This document shows positions 6,050 through 12,730 of a DNA stretch of 12,730 bases, one piece after another. The stretch's first letter is position 1; each line of letters opens with the position of its first letter. The notes under the pieces were generated by a model. The model made no database searches and had not been told where the DNA came from. It saw only the letters and a list, made by a program, of their open reading frames with translations. A program made the translations under genes and the position numbers. This stretch comes from an uncultured Marvinbryantia sp. (lineage in GTDB: Bacteria > Bacillota > Clostridia > Lachnospirales > Lachnospiraceae), in NCBI GenBank assembly GCA_934373455.1, contig CAKRON010000070.1, positions 1-12,730 on the forward strand, in the 5' to 3' direction.

Positions 6050-6978
6050 ACTGCATCTAAAAATATCCGGAATGCTTTTGATTTACTATCTTTCCTGTAA
6101 CAGATAACTTCCTGACTGGGATACATAGAATCCTCGCATACTCTTTCCACAACGCCTTTTACTCCCTTGCTAAGTCCTGCCGGTCCAAATGCAATATACT
6201 GTGGATTAGACGATATATTACGCAGTATGGTACGAATAGCTACGCTTGACTCAAGATTCACTTCTTTAACTTCACGTACCACACCATATTTTTCGCAGTA
6301 ACGCATAAAAATTTGTTCCCGGTGAGACGCTGTATGAGGTCTTGGATTAATAAACAAAAAACGGGATCCTTCTACTTCCAACATATCTTTTGTCGAAAAT
6401 GTATTTCTGGACGCCAGTGGATGATTTTCATTTAGGAATACCATATCCTGTGTCTTGCGAAGCTTTTTAATCTCCAGCTCTCTGTGTCTTTCTTCAAAAA
6501 ATTCTGGATTATCCTCAGCTTTTCCAAGAATCACAGTAACTGCCGCATCGATTTTTCCCAAACGTACAAGCTTCAATAAAGTACGATTGTCATGGCGCAT
6601 CAGTTCCACATCCAGTGATGGCATCTGCTGTACCATTTCAGCAATAATCTGTGATGCAACCTGAGACGGAAATAGAGGAGGCGTTCCAATATTAAATACT
6701 GGTTCTAGAGAAATGGTGCGTAAAACGCCTTCAAATTCATCAAAGGATGAAACCACCTTCTGAAGTGCCGGGAGAAGCATTTGCATTTCCGGTGTCAATG
6801 TTACACCATTCCTGCTGTGACGGTCAAACAGATTTACACCAAGATTTTTTTCTATGGAAAGTACCTGCTTTGAAATAGCTGAAGGTGTGAAATTTAATTC
6901 ATAGGCAGCCTCTGAAAAATTTAGAGTTTTTGATACCATCAATATGGTTCTCAATTTTTGTATATCTGAATTCATCAT
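6022..6978 (-). CDS. LysR-family transcriptional regulator
   Basis: This is a 318-residue LysR-type DNA-binding regulator. The N-terminal winged helix-turn-helix covers about residues 1-65 and includes the typical F-S-E-A-A, S-A-I-S-K-Q-V, LE-x-x-L-G-V-x-L-F-x-R segments. A two-lobed effector-binding domain follows from about residue 90. I chose the ATG at 6978 because AAGGGG lies 5 bases upstream. The alternative ATG at 7002 (8 residues longer) has only a weak AAAGTGA site. It is divergent from the FAD oxidoreductase gene and convergent with the transporter gene. Its promoter -10 lies inside a dyad that has a near copy upstream of the UroD-like gene, so autoregulation and control of both flanking genes are inferred. 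The effector is unknown. Confidence 0.9.
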   Translation of the reverse strand: MMNSDIQKLRTILMVSKTLNFSEAAYELNFTPSAISKQVLSIEKNLGVNLFDRHSRNGVTLTPEMQMLLPALQKVVSSFDEFEGVLRTISLEPVFNIGTPPLFPSQVASQIIAEMVQQMPSLDVELMRHDNRTLLKLVRLGKIDAAVTVILGKAEDNPEFFEERHRELEIKKLRKTQDMVFLNENHPLASRNTFSTKDMLEVEGSRFLFINPRPHTASHREQIFMRYCEKYGVVREVKEVNLESSVAIRTILRNISSNPQYIAFGPAGLSKGVKGVVERVCEDSMYPSQEVICYRKDSKSKAFRIFLDAVKKVADGEL

Positions 6979-7022
6979 ACTGTCCCCTTGTTTTATTGTC
7001 ATCGTTCACTTTTCTGACAATT

Positions 7023-7047
7023 TTATTATTCTATATTAGAATAATAA
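7023..7047. promoter_or_regulatory. LysR operator between lysR and the FAD oxidoreductase gene
   Basis: This is a perfect 25-bp dyad with arms TTATTATTCTA and TAGAATAATAA and a TAT centre at 7034-7036. It contains TTATTC-N7-GAATAA and the LysR T-N11-A pattern (ATTC-N7-GAAT). Its centre is 28 bp upstream of the first base of the -35 of the rightward gene (around -62 from the start site), the classical position of a LysR recognition site. Confidence 0.8.
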
Positions 7048-7056
7048 TGCAGTGAA
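7028..7056 (-). promoter_or_regulatory. lysR promoter with -10 inside the operator
   Basis: On the minus strand TTCACT (7051-7056) and TAGAAT (7028-7033) are 17 bp apart. The -10 is part of the 25-bp dyad, so binding of the regulator would block its own promoter, the usual LysR autorepression arrangement. Confidence 0.6.
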
Positions 7057-7062
7057 ATGGAT

Positions 7063-7090
7063 TTGTCAACGTTTCATATTTCGTTATAAT
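7063..7090 (+). promoter_or_regulatory. Promoter of the FAD oxidoreductase gene
   Basis: TTGTCA (7063-7068) and a perfect TATAAT (7085-7090) are separated by 16 bp. The start site would be near 7097, some 54 bases before the translation start. The LysR dyad lies upstream, centred at 7035. Confidence 0.75.
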
Positions 7091-7150
7091 AAAATCAAGA
7101 ACTGTGACGTTACTGTCACTCCAAATTATATAATAGAAAGGATGATGTAT

Positions 7151-8704
7151 ATGGAATTTAATATTTACAAAACTCTTTACTGTGATGTCGCTGTTGTCGG
7201 CGGTGGAGTGGCGGGCACTGCCGCTGCTATTGAAGCTGCAAGACATGGAAAGCATACCATTCTTTTCGAAAAAGGCACTACACTTGGCGGTATTGCCACA
7301 AACGGTTATGTTCCTCAAATCGCAGGCAATATCGAAGGCATCTGTCTGGAGTTTGCCCGGAAGTTAGATGATGCCGGACAACTTCGCCGATTATATGACA
7401 AACCTTATTATCGTAATCCTTCTTTCGAACCGGAATATGGCAAACTGCTACTTGAGGATATGGTATTTTCTGCAGGTTCTCGCATTCTTTATGATTCCAC
7501 TTTATTTTATGTGGAAATGGATACTGATCGTATGATCAAAAGTCTGATTTTTTACACCAAAGGCGGATATATGCAGGTAAAAGCATCCATGTATATTGAT
7601 GCCACCGGTGACGGTGATCTGTCTGCTCTTTCCGGTGTTCCCTATGAAGTCGGTGGACAGGATTTTGCCGGACTGAATATTTCCTCCACTCAGGGTTCTC
7701 GCTGGGCCGGGGCCAACCTGACCAAATATCTTGCTGCGGAAGCAGCATGGAAAAAAGAACAACAGGACAAAGGTGTGGAAAATCCTCTTCCACTGGTCTA
7801 TTATCTTGAAACAGAAGCCATTGCCCGTGGAGAAATGAGCCGTCATGTATGCAACCGTAACTCCGGATTTTTCAGAGTTCTGCTTCCAAACACTCCAGAA
7901 GATAATGCCTCTTTTGTTACCTTCTCATTCCACAGCTATTACTGTCACAATACTGATGCAGAAGATCTCACACGTCAGATTCTGGAACAGCATCAACTGA
8001 TGAAACAGTTCCATGCATTTCTGAAAAATCATGTACCGGGTTTTGAAAATCTCCGCTTGGTAGGGCTTGGCAATGTTCCCGGAGTACGTGATAGTCGAAG
8101 AATTTTCGGCGAATATATGCTGAAAGCTGCTGATGTTGCCTGTGGCAGAAAATTTGAAGACGGTATTGCCAGATTTCCAGAAATGTTCGACACCCATCAT
8201 CCAACCTCTCCAGATTGGGTATTTATGCGTCACTGTCATATAAAGGAATCCGAAATCACTGGTTCAGCTATCATGGAAAAAGAAACCCTGGGTAAAGACT
8301 GCGATGCACAAATGCATCCGTTCGGTATTCCTGAAGGTTTCCCAGTGCGTCCAAATCCGCAAGATTATTGTGATATTCCTTATGGTTCTCTAATTCCACG
8401 TGGTGTTGATAATCTTTTATGTGCCGGAAGATGCTGTTCTGCAGAATTCCATGCACAAGGTGCCATGCGTATCATTGGTCCTGCCATGAGTACTGGTCAA
8501 GCTGCCGGATTGGCTGTCTGCGTGGCAATAGACCGTCATGTTTTTCCGCGCGAACTTAGCGGTATTGAACTTCGTAAAATGCTGATTAATGAGGGTGTAG
8601 AACTGGATAAACCCTGTGATGGCTATTGGGCTGAACTAAGAGAACAGGAAGGTAATTATATCATTAATAATGGAGATTTTATTACTCTGGTACCTAAAAA
8701 ATAA
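7151..8704 (+). CDS. FAD-dependent oxidoreductase (pfam12831-like)
   Basis: This is a 517-residue cytosolic flavoprotein of unknown substrate. Residues 11-40 form the dinucleotide-binding fold, with CDVAVVGGGVAG (GGGVAG at 17-22) and the acidic residue E40 that binds the FAD ribose, followed by LGGIAT. A D-A-T-G-D-G-D motif in the middle and the C-terminal NLLCAGRCCSAEFHAQGAMR segment (about 421-440), ending in GQAAGLAV, are typical of the FAD_oxidored family. The start chosen is the ATG at 7151, 9 bases after AGAAAGG (7135-7141). ATGs at 7142 and 7145 are in frame but overlap or crowd that site. No signal peptide or membrane span is seen. It is divergent from lysR under a LysR-type operator and convergent with the UroD-like gene across a terminator. 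I infer a role in oxidising or reducing the compound imported by the transporter. Confidence 0.87.
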   Translation: MEFNIYKTLYCDVAVVGGGVAGTAAAIEAARHGKHTILFEKGTTLGGIATNGYVPQIAGNIEGICLEFARKLDDAGQLRRLYDKPYYRNPSFEPEYGKLLLEDMVFSAGSRILYDSTLFYVEMDTDRMIKSLIFYTKGGYMQVKASMYIDATGDGDLSALSGVPYEVGGQDFAGLNISSTQGSRWAGANLTKYLAAEAAWKKEQQDKGVENPLPLVYYLETEAIARGEMSRHVCNRNSGFFRVLLPNTPEDNASFVTFSFHSYYCHNTDAEDLTRQILEQHQLMKQFHAFLKNHVPGFENLRLVGLGNVPGVRDSRRIFGEYMLKAADVACGRKFEDGIARFPEMFDTHHPTSPDWVFMRHCHIKESEITGSAIMEKETLGKDCDAQMHPFGIPEGFPVRPNPQDYCDIPYGSLIPRGVDNLLCAGRCCSAEFHAQGAMRIIGPAMSTGQAAGLAVCVAIDRHVFPRELSGIELRKMLINEGVELDKPCDGYWAELREQEGNYIINNGDFITLVPKK

Positions 8705-8726
8705 AACCATTCTTCTGAACATGAAA

Positions 8727-8751
8727 AAGTGGCTCTGTTGAGCCACTTCTT
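8727..8751. terminator. Bidirectional terminator between convergent FAD oxidoreductase and UroD-like genes
   Basis: AAGTGGCTC (8727-8735) and GAGCCACTT (8740-8748) form a perfect 9-bp stem with a TGTT loop in the 62-bp gap between convergent genes. Reading minus, the stem is followed by TTTCATG, with further T's at the stem base. Reading plus, it is followed by CTTCATATTC. It is moderately good in both directions. Confidence 0.75.
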
Positions 8752-8766
8752 CATATTCTCACTCTT

Positions 8767-10032
8767 TTAGCAATATTTTCCATACTCGTGGACAGTTTCA
8801 AACATTGCTTCCACATTTTCTGCCTTTGCGCCATCCAGTCCTGCTGACATTCTGAAAATATAACCTCCATCCGGCATTGCTACATCCAAATGGCGTTTTA
8901 CCGCTTCTCTCACTTTTTCCGGCGTTTCATAAACCAGAAGCGGTGTCGGGAAACCTCCACCAATACAGCATACACTGCCAACTGTTTTTTTTGCTTTCTG
9001 CATATTTACTTTATCAAAGGTAAAATATGCGGAACCTTTCTCCACCTCCGCAAGATATTTTAATTTATCATTATACATACCTTCGCAAAATACATTTGCC
9101 ATCATACCAGCCTCTCTGCAAGCTGCAATAATCTCTTTCAGATGGTTCCAATAAAACTTTTCATAAAATGCATTACTCATCATATCATCACTGCCCTTAT
9201 GCAGTGCCATAACAATCTGTTTTCCTGTTTTTTTACCATCTGGATTCCCATGTCGTAACTGTTCAATCTGCTCTTTATGAAACTTGTCACAAAATTTCAT
9301 TACCAGATTCTCATCTTCAAAAATATCCACAAATGTCAATTCCATGCCTCGATAAGTATCACTATATTTATCAAACGGCACAACTGCCCTTCCACCCATC
9401 ATAGATGGAAACCCTAGTTCTGCCAGTTCTTCATTTGCTGCTGCCAGCTTTTTCCGATACACCTGATAAAAATCGTCAATCTCCCACAATTTCTGAATGG
9501 CTTTACGAATTTCCGGTTTTGAAAAAGCGGCCGCCACTTCACCAATTCCTCTATGACTCAGATTCAGCTGAAAATCCCGAAACGGTTCCATGACACTTGA
9601 CACGCGAGGAAGAAATTTATTTAGTGACCACCTTGTATAATCATAAAAGAACTCTTCAAATTCATCATCATACAATGTTGGAAACTCTATAAACTGTGGC
9701 ATAGAATCATTTCCGATTGGTGCATTGGCCATACCAGATATGTAAAGCGTTCTACTTCCCTGCATCTCATGACCGCGGCCTTCACCTGCATAAGTCAGAT
9801 TCAGCCCAGTCATTACATCTGGTTCATAATCCAGCATAAAACGTCTGGCGGCTTCTTTTCCTATCTCCATAGTTTCGTCATAATTTGATTCTGCCATAGT
9901 ATATCCCAGTCGCTGTATCATATAACAGCCTCCAGTAATGTCAATTGGCACACGGTCTGGTTCTTTTAGCGCCAACGCATCCTGCAGACGTTTTAACCGG
10001 GCATCATATTTTTTCTGTTCTGTAGGTGTCAT
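8767..10032 (-). CDS. Uroporphyrinogen decarboxylase-superfamily protein (not HemE)
   Basis: This 421-residue soluble TIM-barrel protein belongs to the URO-D/MtaA superfamily, whose members decarboxylate uroporphyrinogen or move methyl groups between corrinoid proteins and thiols. Family traits are RLKRLQDALALKEPDRVPI at 12-30, HKGSDDMMSNAFYEKFYW near 278-295 and the C-terminal CCIGGGFPTPLLVYETPEKV region. At about 420 residues it is longer than HemE (about 350). The H-x-C zinc site of MtaA-like methyltransferases appears here as N-V-F-C316-E-G, without the His. C316, C355-C356 and C421 are the notable cysteines. The start at 10032 is fixed by AAAAGGAGG 8-9 bases before the ATG. The gene has its own promoter and LysR-type box and no corrinoid protein beside it. 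A role with the FAD oxidoreductase in one pathway is inferred from shared operators; the reaction is unknown. Confidence 0.83.
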   Translation of the reverse strand: MTPTEQKKYDARLKRLQDALALKEPDRVPIDITGGCYMIQRLGYTMAESNYDETMEIGKEAARRFMLDYEPDVMTGLNLTYAGEGRGHEMQGSRTLYISGMANAPIGNDSMPQFIEFPTLYDDEFEEFFYDYTRWSLNKFLPRVSSVMEPFRDFQLNLSHRGIGEVAAAFSKPEIRKAIQKLWEIDDFYQVYRKKLAAANEELAELGFPSMMGGRAVVPFDKYSDTYRGMELTFVDIFEDENLVMKFCDKFHKEQIEQLRHGNPDGKKTGKQIVMALHKGSDDMMSNAFYEKFYWNHLKEIIAACREAGMMANVFCEGMYNDKLKYLAEVEKGSAYFTFDKVNMQKAKKTVGSVCCIGGGFPTPLLVYETPEKVREAVKRHLDVAMPDGGYIFRMSAGLDGAKAENVEAMFETVHEYGKYC

Positions 10033-10057
10033 GTTGTATACCTCCTTTTCTATTTTT

Positions 10058-10086
10058 ATTATACGCAGATATACACACTTCACCAA
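10058..10086 (-). promoter_or_regulatory. Promoter of the UroD-like gene
   Basis: On the minus strand TTGGTG (10081-10086) and a perfect TATAAT (10058-10063) are 17 bp apart. The -35 is weak (3 of 6), as expected for an activator-dependent promoter with a LysR box just upstream. Confidence 0.7.
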
Positions 10087-10104
10087 ATCCAATGCAATAA
10101 TTTT

Positions 10105-10123
10105 TTATTCCGTTTTGGAATAA
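10105..10123 (-). promoter_or_regulatory. LysR operator upstream of the UroD-like gene
   Basis: TTATTCC-GTTTT-GGAATAA is a 7-bp-arm dyad containing TTATTC-N7-GAATAA, the same core and spacing as the operator at 7023-7047. Its centre (10114) is 28 bp from the -35 first base (10086), identical to the FAD oxidoreductase promoter. It lies in the 98-bp gap between the selB stop and the UroD-like start; the stem is followed by A's on the selB strand, so it is not a selB terminator. Confidence 0.75.
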
Positions 10124-10130
10124 TATCTAC

Positions 10131-12044
10131 TCAGTATGCCTTCCACTCGCTTTCTGCTCCTGTATTCCTGGTGATTCTCTGACCATCCGTATATTCCAGT
10201 ATCAGTTTTGCATTTTTTCGACTAGTCGAGAACAGATCTCGCACTTCTGAGATGGTAATCACCGGCTGTTGATGAAACACTTCCCGTATTTTCTCTGCTG
10301 CCGTTTCCAACAGAGGTTTTACCGTATATGCATCTTCACTCAAACGAACAACCTGATTCTCTTCTCGCAGGAGTAAAAGGATATCTTCTGCCATATCCGC
10401 ATACTCTTTCTCGACATCGGTTTCTGAGAGTTTTACAAATTGATATTCTGCTTTTTCGAAAGAATTTAGCAGCAGTTTTCTGCATCCTTCATATCTTGCA
10501 TCTTTCAAAATCTCAAATTCCGGCAAGTGCAGATACTCGCCGCTGGAAATTATACTCTCTTCTGTCTCCCAGTGTTCAAATATTTTAGCCGCGACCACTG
10601 GTTTGATTTTTTTCATGTATTTTGTCTGAATCTCGGCCTTTTTTATACCATGACGATATGGGAATTTATGATGGTATTTTTTCAGCTCTGCCTTAATCTG
10701 TTCCTGAAGATATAACTCATCGTCCCGCATCCAGACATAGGTATCCTTTTTCATTGGGAACACCAAAGCTTCTGATCCATCTTCCAGTTCCGATACATCC
10801 TGACGAATTTCCTCTTCCGACAGCGCAGTTAATTTTGCCAGTTCCGTTATGGTAATCAGCGTGTCTCTGTGTGATTTCACATGCATCTGTACCACATCCA
10901 CAGAAGAACCTGCTTCTTTACGCCGCAGTTCTTCCAACGCAGCTTCCTTGAACCTTCTCTTGGCCTTTGGATTCGGTTCCAGCACTTCACCGCCCCCAAT
11001 TGTCTCCATCGGAGAATAAAAACGGACTACAAATCTGTCTCCTTTTCGAAGTGCCAGTTCCTGTTCCAGACGAAGCTGTGCAAAACACTCTTCTCCTGCC
11101 TTTAATTCATCACGATCCAATAAAATTGCGCGGCAGAGCACTTCGCTAGTTCCGGTAAATAAATGCAGCCGGCTCCGATTCTTCACAATTCGATTACTGT
11201 CTTTTAAGATCTTCAGCTTTACATCCAGCAGCGTCGTACCCTTCATGCTGTTCGGTGATGCCAGTACATCTCCGCGGCTGATATCTTCCTTTTTTATACC
11301 AGTCAGATTCACAGCCACACGCTGTCCTGCACTGCATTCATCCACATTTTTTCCATGTACCTGGATATTTCGTACTTTGCATGGGGCATTCCATGGGTAA
11401 AGCTGCAAAGTGTCATCTTTGCGGATTATGCCGGAAATCAAAGTTCCGGTGACAATTGTCCCGAATCCTGAAATAGTAAAAACCCGGTCAATCGGAAGTC
11501 TTGGAATTGTATGAATCTCTTTTTCCTGCACTTCTGATGTTTCCATTTTTACAATCTCATCTGTCAGTTCTTTTAATCCTTCTCCTGTTACAGAAGATAC
11601 TTTTACGACAGGTGCATCCTTTAAAAACGTATCCTGAATCTGGTCTCGCACTTCTTCTTCCATCAGTTCCAGCCATTCCTCATCCACCAGATCCATCTTA
11701 TTTAAAACGACGATGCACTTCTGAATGCCCAGAAGATGTAAAATATCCATATGCTCCTTCGTCTGTGGCATAATTCCCTCATCTGCCGCAATAACCAGAA
11801 GCACCATATCCATGCCAACTACTCCGGCAACCATATTGTGTATAAACTTCTCATGTCCAGGCACATCTACGATCCCCGCCCGATCTCCATTGGGAAGATC
11901 AAAAAACGCAAATCCCAGGTCAATGGTAATCCCACGTTCCTGTTCTTCCTTCCAACGGTCCGTATTGCAACCGGTCAGTGCTTTGATTAATGTTGTCTTT
12001 CCGTGGTCGATATGACCTGCTGTTCCAATGATAATATGTTTCAT
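10131..12044 (-). CDS. selB: Selenocysteine-specific elongation factor SelB
   Basis: SelB is the GTPase that carries Sec-tRNA-Sec to ribosomes paused at UGA with a SECIS hairpin. The 637 residues fit the family (E. coli 614). G motifs are GHIDHGKT (10-17), [15 protein letters not shown] and NKMD. EF-Tu-like beta-barrel domains follow, and the C-terminal third consists of winged-helix repeats that bind SECIS RNA. The start is the ATG at 12044, which overlaps the selA stop as ATGA (12041-12044). The frame is open 46 codons further upstream, but that part lies over selA and is not coding. The gene ends in TGA although TGA is also a Sec codon in this organism; no SECIS-like stem follows. No terminator is seen before the UroD-like gene, so read-through is possible. 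Confidence 0.97.
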   Translation of the reverse strand: MKHIIIGTAGHIDHGKTTLIKALTGCNTDRWKEEQERGITIDLGFAFFDLPNGDRAGIVDVPGHEKFIHNMVAGVVGMDMVLLVIAADEGIMPQTKEHMDILHLLGIQKCIVVLNKMDLVDEEWLELMEEEVRDQIQDTFLKDAPVVKVSSVTGEGLKELTDEIVKMETSEVQEKEIHTIPRLPIDRVFTISGFGTIVTGTLISGIIRKDDTLQLYPWNAPCKVRNIQVHGKNVDECSAGQRVAVNLTGIKKEDISRGDVLASPNSMKGTTLLDVKLKILKDSNRIVKNRSRLHLFTGTSEVLCRAILLDRDELKAGEECFAQLRLEQELALRKGDRFVVRFYSPMETIGGGEVLEPNPKAKRRFKEAALEELRRKEAGSSVDVVQMHVKSHRDTLITITELAKLTALSEEEIRQDVSELEDGSEALVFPMKKDTYVWMRDDELYLQEQIKAELKKYHHKFPYRHGIKKAEIQTKYMKKIKPVVAAKIFEHWETEESIISSGEYLHLPEFEILKDARYEGCRKLLLNSFEKAEYQFVKLSETDVEKEYADMAEDILLLLREENQVVRLSEDAYTVKPLLETAAEKIREVFHQQPVITISEVRDLFSTSRKNAKLILEYTDGQRITRNTGAESEWKAY

Positions 12045-12730
12045 AAAAGCTCCAATTCTCTCACAATCATTTCCGTGTCTTCTTTTTCTAATGTCCTCAC
12101 ATCCAGAATGATCTGATCTTTCTGGCATCTGCATATAACAGGAACCGGCAGCTGTTCCATCGCATCTACGATATCCTGGCATTTTTTCTGCTTACAAGTC
12201 AGAACTACCGCATATCCGCTTAAGTTCGCAGTTGGGAATGCACCTCCTCCAATCTGAGATTCACATGGTTCTACACTGATTTCAAAGGGCAGTTTTTTTT
12301 CCTGCAGCATCTGACACAGCTCATTTGCATCCTTTCTGGTATCTTCTGCTGTCTTTGCAATCATTTTCAGTGCCGGAAGATTCCTTAACGCATTTTCCGG
12401 ATTCAGATATTCCCGCAGTGTTAATTCCAGTGCCGCTGCTGTAAATTTATCAATCCGCAACGCTCTCGTCAATGGATGCTTTTTTAATATATCCATATAT
12501 TTTTTCTTACCAACGATAATGCCTGCCTGAGGACCTCCCAACAGTTTATCTCCGCTGAAAGATACCAGATCTGCACCAGCCTGAATCATTTCCTGAACGG
12601 TAGGTTCATGCGGCAGTCCATATTTTTCCATTGAAAGTAATACACCGCTTCCCAGATCTGCCAGAACCGGTATTTCATGCTCTCTTCCCAATGCTGTCAG
12701 ACGCTGAATCTCTACTGATTCCGTAAACCC
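12041..12730 (-). CDS. selA: L-seryl-tRNA(Sec) selenium transferase, C-terminal half (cut by window edge)
   Basis: SelA is the PLP enzyme that converts Ser-tRNA-Sec to Sec-tRNA-Sec using selenophosphate. The visible 229 residues are about half of the usual roughly 460; the frame is open to the right window edge, so the start is outside. The PLP lysine is K62 of the visible part, in the SFSGDKLLGGPQAG motif, preceded by ADLGSG and followed by RALRIDKFTAAALELTLREYL, all family signatures. The C-terminal small domain ends ...VRELELL and the TGA stop overlaps the selB ATG by 4 bases, indicating translational coupling. With selB, selC and selD it completes the bacterial Sec pathway within this locus. 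Confidence 0.96.
   Translation of the reverse strand, partial: GFTESVEIQRLTALGREHEIPVLADLGSGVLLSMEKYGLPHEPTVQEMIQAGADLVSFSGDKLLGGPQAGIIVGKKKYMDILKKHPLTRALRIDKFTAAALELTLREYLNPENALRNLPALKMIAKTAEDTRKDANELCQMLQEKKLPFEISVEPCESQIGGGAFPTANLSGYAVVLTCKQKKCQDIVDAMEQLPVPVICRCQKDQIILDVRTLEKEDTEMIVRELELL

Noticed and set aside
5963..6100. Possible Sec read-through of the transporter's TGA stop (frame open for about 45 more codons)
   Set aside because: The extension crosses a strong terminator and runs antisense to lysR, the transporter is already full length, and no Sec-like active-site context is present.
10033..10092. A 20-residue N-terminal extension of the UroD-like protein
   Set aside because: It would read through the TATAAT promoter and the AAAAGGAGG ribosome binding site that serves the ATG at 10032.
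10105..10123. Inverted repeat as a selB terminator
   Set aside because: The stem is AT-rich and is followed by A's, not T's, on the selB strand; its match to the lysR operator explains it better.
12045..12182. A 46-residue N-terminal extension of SelB
   Set aside because: It overlaps selA in another frame; the SelB family starts at [16 protein letters not shown], and the ATGA overlap is the standard coupling.
1..12730. CRISPR arrays, insertion sequences, transposase genes or integrase sites
   Set aside because: No regularly spaced repeats, transposase-like proteins or terminal repeats with target duplication were seen on either strand.

Overview
The window looks like a chromosomal segment of a selenocysteine-decoding Gram-positive anaerobe, most probably a Clostridia/Lachnospiraceae-type gut bacterium. 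The reasons are low-to-moderate GC, strong AGGAGG-like ribosome binding sites, canonical sigma-A-like promoters, and protein sequences of clostridial character. This is inference; no rRNA or species marker is present.

Layout from left to right. (1) 1-4051, all minus strand: the start of a small TIGR04076-like protein (cut by the window edge), a decayed GNAT acetyltransferase tail, a zinc-type medium-chain dehydrogenase, a GH13 alpha-glucosidase-like enzyme, and selD. The selD gene is itself a selenoprotein gene: its true start lies 39 codons upstream of the longest uninterrupted frame, with an in-frame TGA followed by a SECIS-like hairpin. (2) 4074-4251, minus strand: selC (tRNA-Sec, anticodon TCA) with a clear promoter, followed by an intrinsic terminator that sits between tRNA-Sec and selD and acts as a likely attenuator. 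(3) 4284-10123: a metabolic module on alternating strands, made of an SLC13/DASS transporter (+), a LysR regulator (-), a pfam12831-type FAD oxidoreductase (+) and a uroporphyrinogen-decarboxylase-superfamily protein (-). (4) 10131-12730, minus strand: selB and the 3' half of selA, overlapping by ATGA.

The selenium genes selA-selB and selC-selD therefore form a complete Sec synthesis and insertion set. SelD makes selenophosphate, SelA converts Ser-tRNA-Sec to Sec-tRNA-Sec, and SelB delivers it to UGA/SECIS. The set is split by a roughly 5.8 kb catabolic-looking module.

The most interesting signal is regulatory. The FAD oxidoreductase and UroD-like promoters both carry a TTATTC-N7-GAATAA dyad (a LysR-type T-N11-A box) whose centre lies exactly 28 bp upstream of the first base of the -35. 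The lysR promoter has its -10 inside one of these dyads. A degenerate third copy lies about one helical turn further upstream at the transporter promoter. This ties transporter, oxidoreductase and UroD-like protein into one putative LysR regulon whose substrate is unknown. No corrinoid protein or methyltransferase partner accompanies the UroD-like protein, and the His of the usual HxC zinc motif is absent.
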